From positions 62,001-126,000 of the forward strand of contig CAWCDM010000053.1 of the NCBI GenBank assembly GCA_963794185.1: DNA of 64,000 nt, in the 5' to 3' direction. Under the pieces are notes generated by a model. It made no database searches and was not told the DNA's origin. It worked only from the letters and a program-made list of their open reading frames with translations. The position numbers and the translations under genes are program-made. The stretch comes from JAMXLO01 sp963794185. Lineage in GTDB: Bacteria > Pseudomonadota > Alphaproteobacteria > Acetobacterales > Acetobacteraceae. Shown piece by piece: positions 61,760 to 64,000 of this stretch (within the stretch, counting starts at the first letter, position 1; the number at the start of each line of letters is the position of its first letter).

Positions 61760-63523
61760 ATGTCCGATCACAGCACGCACGCGCGGCCCGGTCGGCGCGA
61801 CGTTCTCAAAGGTGCCGCCGCCGCGACCGCCGCGGCACTGACGCCGATCGGGCTGGCGACCGCGCAACCATCCGCCATACCTCGCAACAAGACGATGATC
61901 CTGGTGTGGTCTGGATCGCGCGAAGGGCGCTGGGTGGATTTCGAGCTGTGGAATCCGTATTCGCTCGGATCGAATCACCAGAATGGACCCAACATCATCT
62001 ACGAGCCGCTGGCCTATTACAGCGCCTTCGCCGACAAGACCTACATGTGGCTGGCGGAAAGCTACCAGTTCACACCGGACTTCAGACAGCTCACGATCAA
62101 GACGCGTTCGGGCATCGCATGGTCGGACGGCACGCCGTTTTCGGCCGAGGACGTGGCATTCACGCTGAACAGCCTGCGCGACATCGGGCCAAAGGTGAAA
62201 TGGGGCGTCGATGTGCAGCAGGTACTGAAGGAGGCGAAGGCGACCGATGCCAACACCGTGGTCGTCGACTTCGTGGTTCCCGCGCCGCGGTTCTTCTTCT
62301 TCCTCAGCTACAAGTACGACATCGGCGTCTACATCGTGCCGAAGCACATCTTTGATGGCCAGGACTGGACGACATTCAAGCACTTCGACATCGCCAAGGG
62401 CTGGCCGGTCAGCACCGGGCCGTGGAAGGTGACGGACGCGTCGCTGCAGCAGAAGGTGTTCGACCGGCGTCCCGACTGGTGGGCGGCAAAGGCGGGGCTC
62501 GCGCCGCTGCCAGCGATCGAGCGCACGATCTGGCTGCCGTACGCTGGCGAGCAGGCCACCGCGCAGGCGCTGATCACCAACCAGCTGGACGCAGGCACCG
62601 GCATGCAGCCGGCGACATTCCCGACCGTGTTCCGCGGCAATCCGAAGATCATCACGCACACCGCACAGAAATCGCCGTACGGCTATGTCGACTGGTGGCC
62701 GATCTCGCTCTACGTCAACAACGAGGTGAAGCCGTTCGACGACAAGGACGTACGCTGGGCGCTCTCTTACTACATCGACCGCGACCAGTTGATCGATGTC
62801 GGCTATCTCGGCGCGTCGCAGGTGTCGTCGCTGCCGATGCCGGCCTATCCGCCGCTGCAGCCGTACTTCGATGCGGTGAAGGACCTGCTGGCGAAATACG
62901 ACACGCTGGCGTTCGAGCCGAGGAAGGGCGATGCGCTGCTGTCCGCCAAGGGCTTCAAAAAGGATTCTTCCGGAGCCTGGACCGACGCACAGGGCAAGAA
63001 GCTGACAGTCGATATCATCGGCTTCGGCGCGGCCGGCCCGGCCATCGGCCCGGTGTTGTCGGAGATGCTGAAGCGCCATGGCGTCGAGGCCTCGCTGAGC
63101 ATGCCGCCCGACTTCGACGACCGCTTCCAGAAGGGCCAGTTCGTCGGCTCAATCTACGGCCATGGCGGCGCGATCAACGAGCCGTACTCGATGCTGCGGC
63201 TGTACCAGGGCCGCAGCGTCGCGGTGCCCGGCGCCCACCTGGTGAACTTCGCACGCTGGAAGAACGAGGGGTTCGACAAGATCACCGACGAGATGTACGT
63301 CACCGATCCGAACGACAAGCCGAAAATGATAGAACTGTTTCATCGCGCGATGGAGATCTGGCTGCCGGAGCTGCCGGACATCCAGCTTGTGCAGAATTTT
63401 CACCGGATTCCGATGAACACCACCTACTGGAAGAACTGGCCGACGGCGGACAACAACTACGTCAACGGCGCATCCTGGCACCTGACCTATCCGATCGTGC
63501 TATGGAACCTGCAGCCGGCCTGA
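61760..63523 (+). CDS. Oligopeptide-type ABC solute-binding protein (SBP_5)
   Basis: This intact 587-residue protein has a signal peptide with a Tat-like GRRDVLKGAAAATAAAL and cleavage near ATA-QP. SBP_5 features follow: NPYSLGSNHQNGPNIIYEPL, RSGIAWSDGTPFSAEDVAFT, STGPWKVTDAS, RWALSYYIDRDQLI and the late QNFHRIPMNTTYWKNWP. Unlike the three paralogues at 26.7-32.9 kb it has a permease gene 3 bp downstream. The ligand could be a peptide, sugar derivative or opine-like compound. A ribosome site GGAGGAAA precedes the ATG. Confidence 0.9.
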   Translation: MSDHSTHARPGRRDVLKGAAAATAAALTPIGLATAQPSAIPRNKTMILVWSGSREGRWVDFELWNPYSLGSNHQNGPNIIYEPLAYYSAFADKTYMWLAESYQFTPDFRQLTIKTRSGIAWSDGTPFSAEDVAFTLNSLRDIGPKVKWGVDVQQVLKEAKATDANTVVVDFVVPAPRFFFFLSYKYDIGVYIVPKHIFDGQDWTTFKHFDIAKGWPVSTGPWKVTDASLQQKVFDRRPDWWAAKAGLAPLPAIERTIWLPYAGEQATAQALITNQLDAGTGMQPATFPTVFRGNPKIITHTAQKSPYGYVDWWPISLYVNNEVKPFDDKDVRWALSYYIDRDQLIDVGYLGASQVSSLPMPAYPPLQPYFDAVKDLLAKYDTLAFEPRKGDALLSAKGFKKDSSGAWTDAQGKKLTVDIIGFGAAGPAIGPVLSEMLKRHGVEASLSMPPDFDDRFQKGQFVGSIYGHGGAINEPYSMLRLYQGRSVAVPGAHLVNFARWKNEGFDKITDEMYVTDPNDKPKMIELFHRAMEIWLPELPDIQLVQNFHRIPMNTTYWKNWPTADNNYVNGASWHLTYPIVLWNLQPA

Positions 63524-63526
63524 CGC

Positions 63527-64000
63527 ATGCAGCTCGCCTACATCGCGCGACGCTTCCTGGTCTTTCTGCTGATCGTCTGGCTGGCGGCGTCGCTGAACTT
63601 CTTCCTGCCGCGGCTGTCGGGCCAGGACCCGGTGCGCACCAAGCTGCTGCAGTCGGCGCAGCTTGGCGGCTATGTGCATTCGGGCATCGAGGAGATGGCG
63701 CGGGAGTACGATAAGCGCTTCGGCCTCGACCAGCCGCTGTGGCGTCAATATCTGACCTATCTGCGCAACACGACGCGGCTGGATTTTAACTACTCGATCG
63801 CCAACTACCCGCGCACTGTGCGCGAGCTGGTTGGTGAGGCGATTCCGTGGACCGTCGGCCTGCTCGGCGTCACCACGCTGCTGTCGTTTGCCATCGGCAC
63901 GCTGCTGGGGGCGCTGCTCGCCTGGCCCGGTGCGCCGCACTGGATGCGCTATCTGATGCCGCCGTTGTGGGCGCTGCATGCGATCCCGTTCTTCCTGCTC
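63527..64000 (+). CDS. ABC importer permease, DppB/OppB type (cut by the window end)
   Basis: The visible 158 residues from ATG 63527 begin with a membrane helix typical of DppB (IARRFLVFLLIVWLAASLNFFLP). Then comes the long periplasmic loop with REYDKRFGLDQPLWRQYLTYL and the following helices (VGLLGVTTLLSFAIGTLLGALLAW). The EAA loop lies beyond the window. It forms the channel with a DppC-like partner for the binding protein at 61760. Confidence 0.88.
   Translation, partial: MQLAYIARRFLVFLLIVWLAASLNFFLPRLSGQDPVRTKLLQSAQLGGYVHSGIEEMAREYDKRFGLDQPLWRQYLTYLRNTTRLDFNYSIANYPRTVRELVGEAIPWTVGLLGVTTLLSFAIGTLLGALLAWPGAPHWMRYLMPPLWALHAIPFFLL

Overview
The window is GC-rich DNA with densely packed genes and frequent ATGA or TGATG overlaps. 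Its gene content (Tat/Sec-exported ABC binding proteins, PhyH and Rieske oxygenases, ELM1-like and GT9 proteins, DUF3300/DUF2950/DUF6481 proteins, a cyclase-AAA-TPR regulator) points to a versatile alphaproteobacterium, most likely Rhodospirillales/Acetobacteraceae. That placement is inferred from protein character, not from a marker gene. I saw no rRNA, convincing tRNA or CRISPR array.

Layout. 0-7 kb: hypothetical proteins, two MFS exporters, a VOC protein and an alpha/beta hydrolase. 7.5-12 kb: an amidohydrolase followed by a complete sugar-type ABC importer lacking its ATPase. 12-17 kb: an envelope set (DUF3300, DUF2950, membrane cytochrome c, catalase-like heme protein, DUF6481). 16.9-26.6 kb: an accessory zone with a broken HigBA pair, an HTH antitoxin-like gene, glutathione reductase, VapBC, restriction-modification remnants, a degenerate IS66 transposase, an HNH endonuclease gene of lower GC and an intact IS701-type element. 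26.7-35.4 kb: a catabolic block with three related peptide-type binding proteins (the third heavily decayed), a PhyH dioxygenase, a YdcF protein, a Rieske oxygenase and a SnoaL-like protein. 35.4-40.6 kb: FtsB-like protein, a DegP-like protein without catalytic residues, a metallo-hydrolase, a caspase-fold candidate, a phosphofructokinase and a lipoprotein. 40.6-44.1 kb: an EmrAB-type pump with a divergent TetR gene and two palindromic operators. 44.4-51.9 kb: a 1125-residue cyclase-AAA-TPR protein, Ssb, a berberine-bridge-type flavoprotein, and a glutaredoxin/DinB-like fusion with an in-frame UGA at a redox cysteine position. 51.9-54 kb: a reverse transcriptase resembling the antiphage DRT2/UG2 group behind a structured, gene-free leader. 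54-60.4 kb: MFS pump, GT9 glycosyltransferase, PuuE-like deacetylase, ELM1-like protein and a large orphan. 60.5-64 kb: methyltransferase and the start of an oligopeptide-type ABC importer.

Two features run through the whole window. Many intergenic gaps hold long inverted-repeat (REP/BIME-like) elements from several unrelated families. At least twelve otherwise well-conserved genes carry single-base indels, often in C or G runs. Some probably reflect consensus sequencing error; others (the third binding protein, HigA with a 16-bp tandem duplication, IS66) look like real decay.

The most promising system is the stand-alone reverse transcriptase at 52634-53982. Its upstream region carries a C(UUCG)G hairpin and a perfect 10-bp G/C stem, as expected if a template or guide RNA is encoded there. 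The second is the possible selenocysteine codon at 51143.
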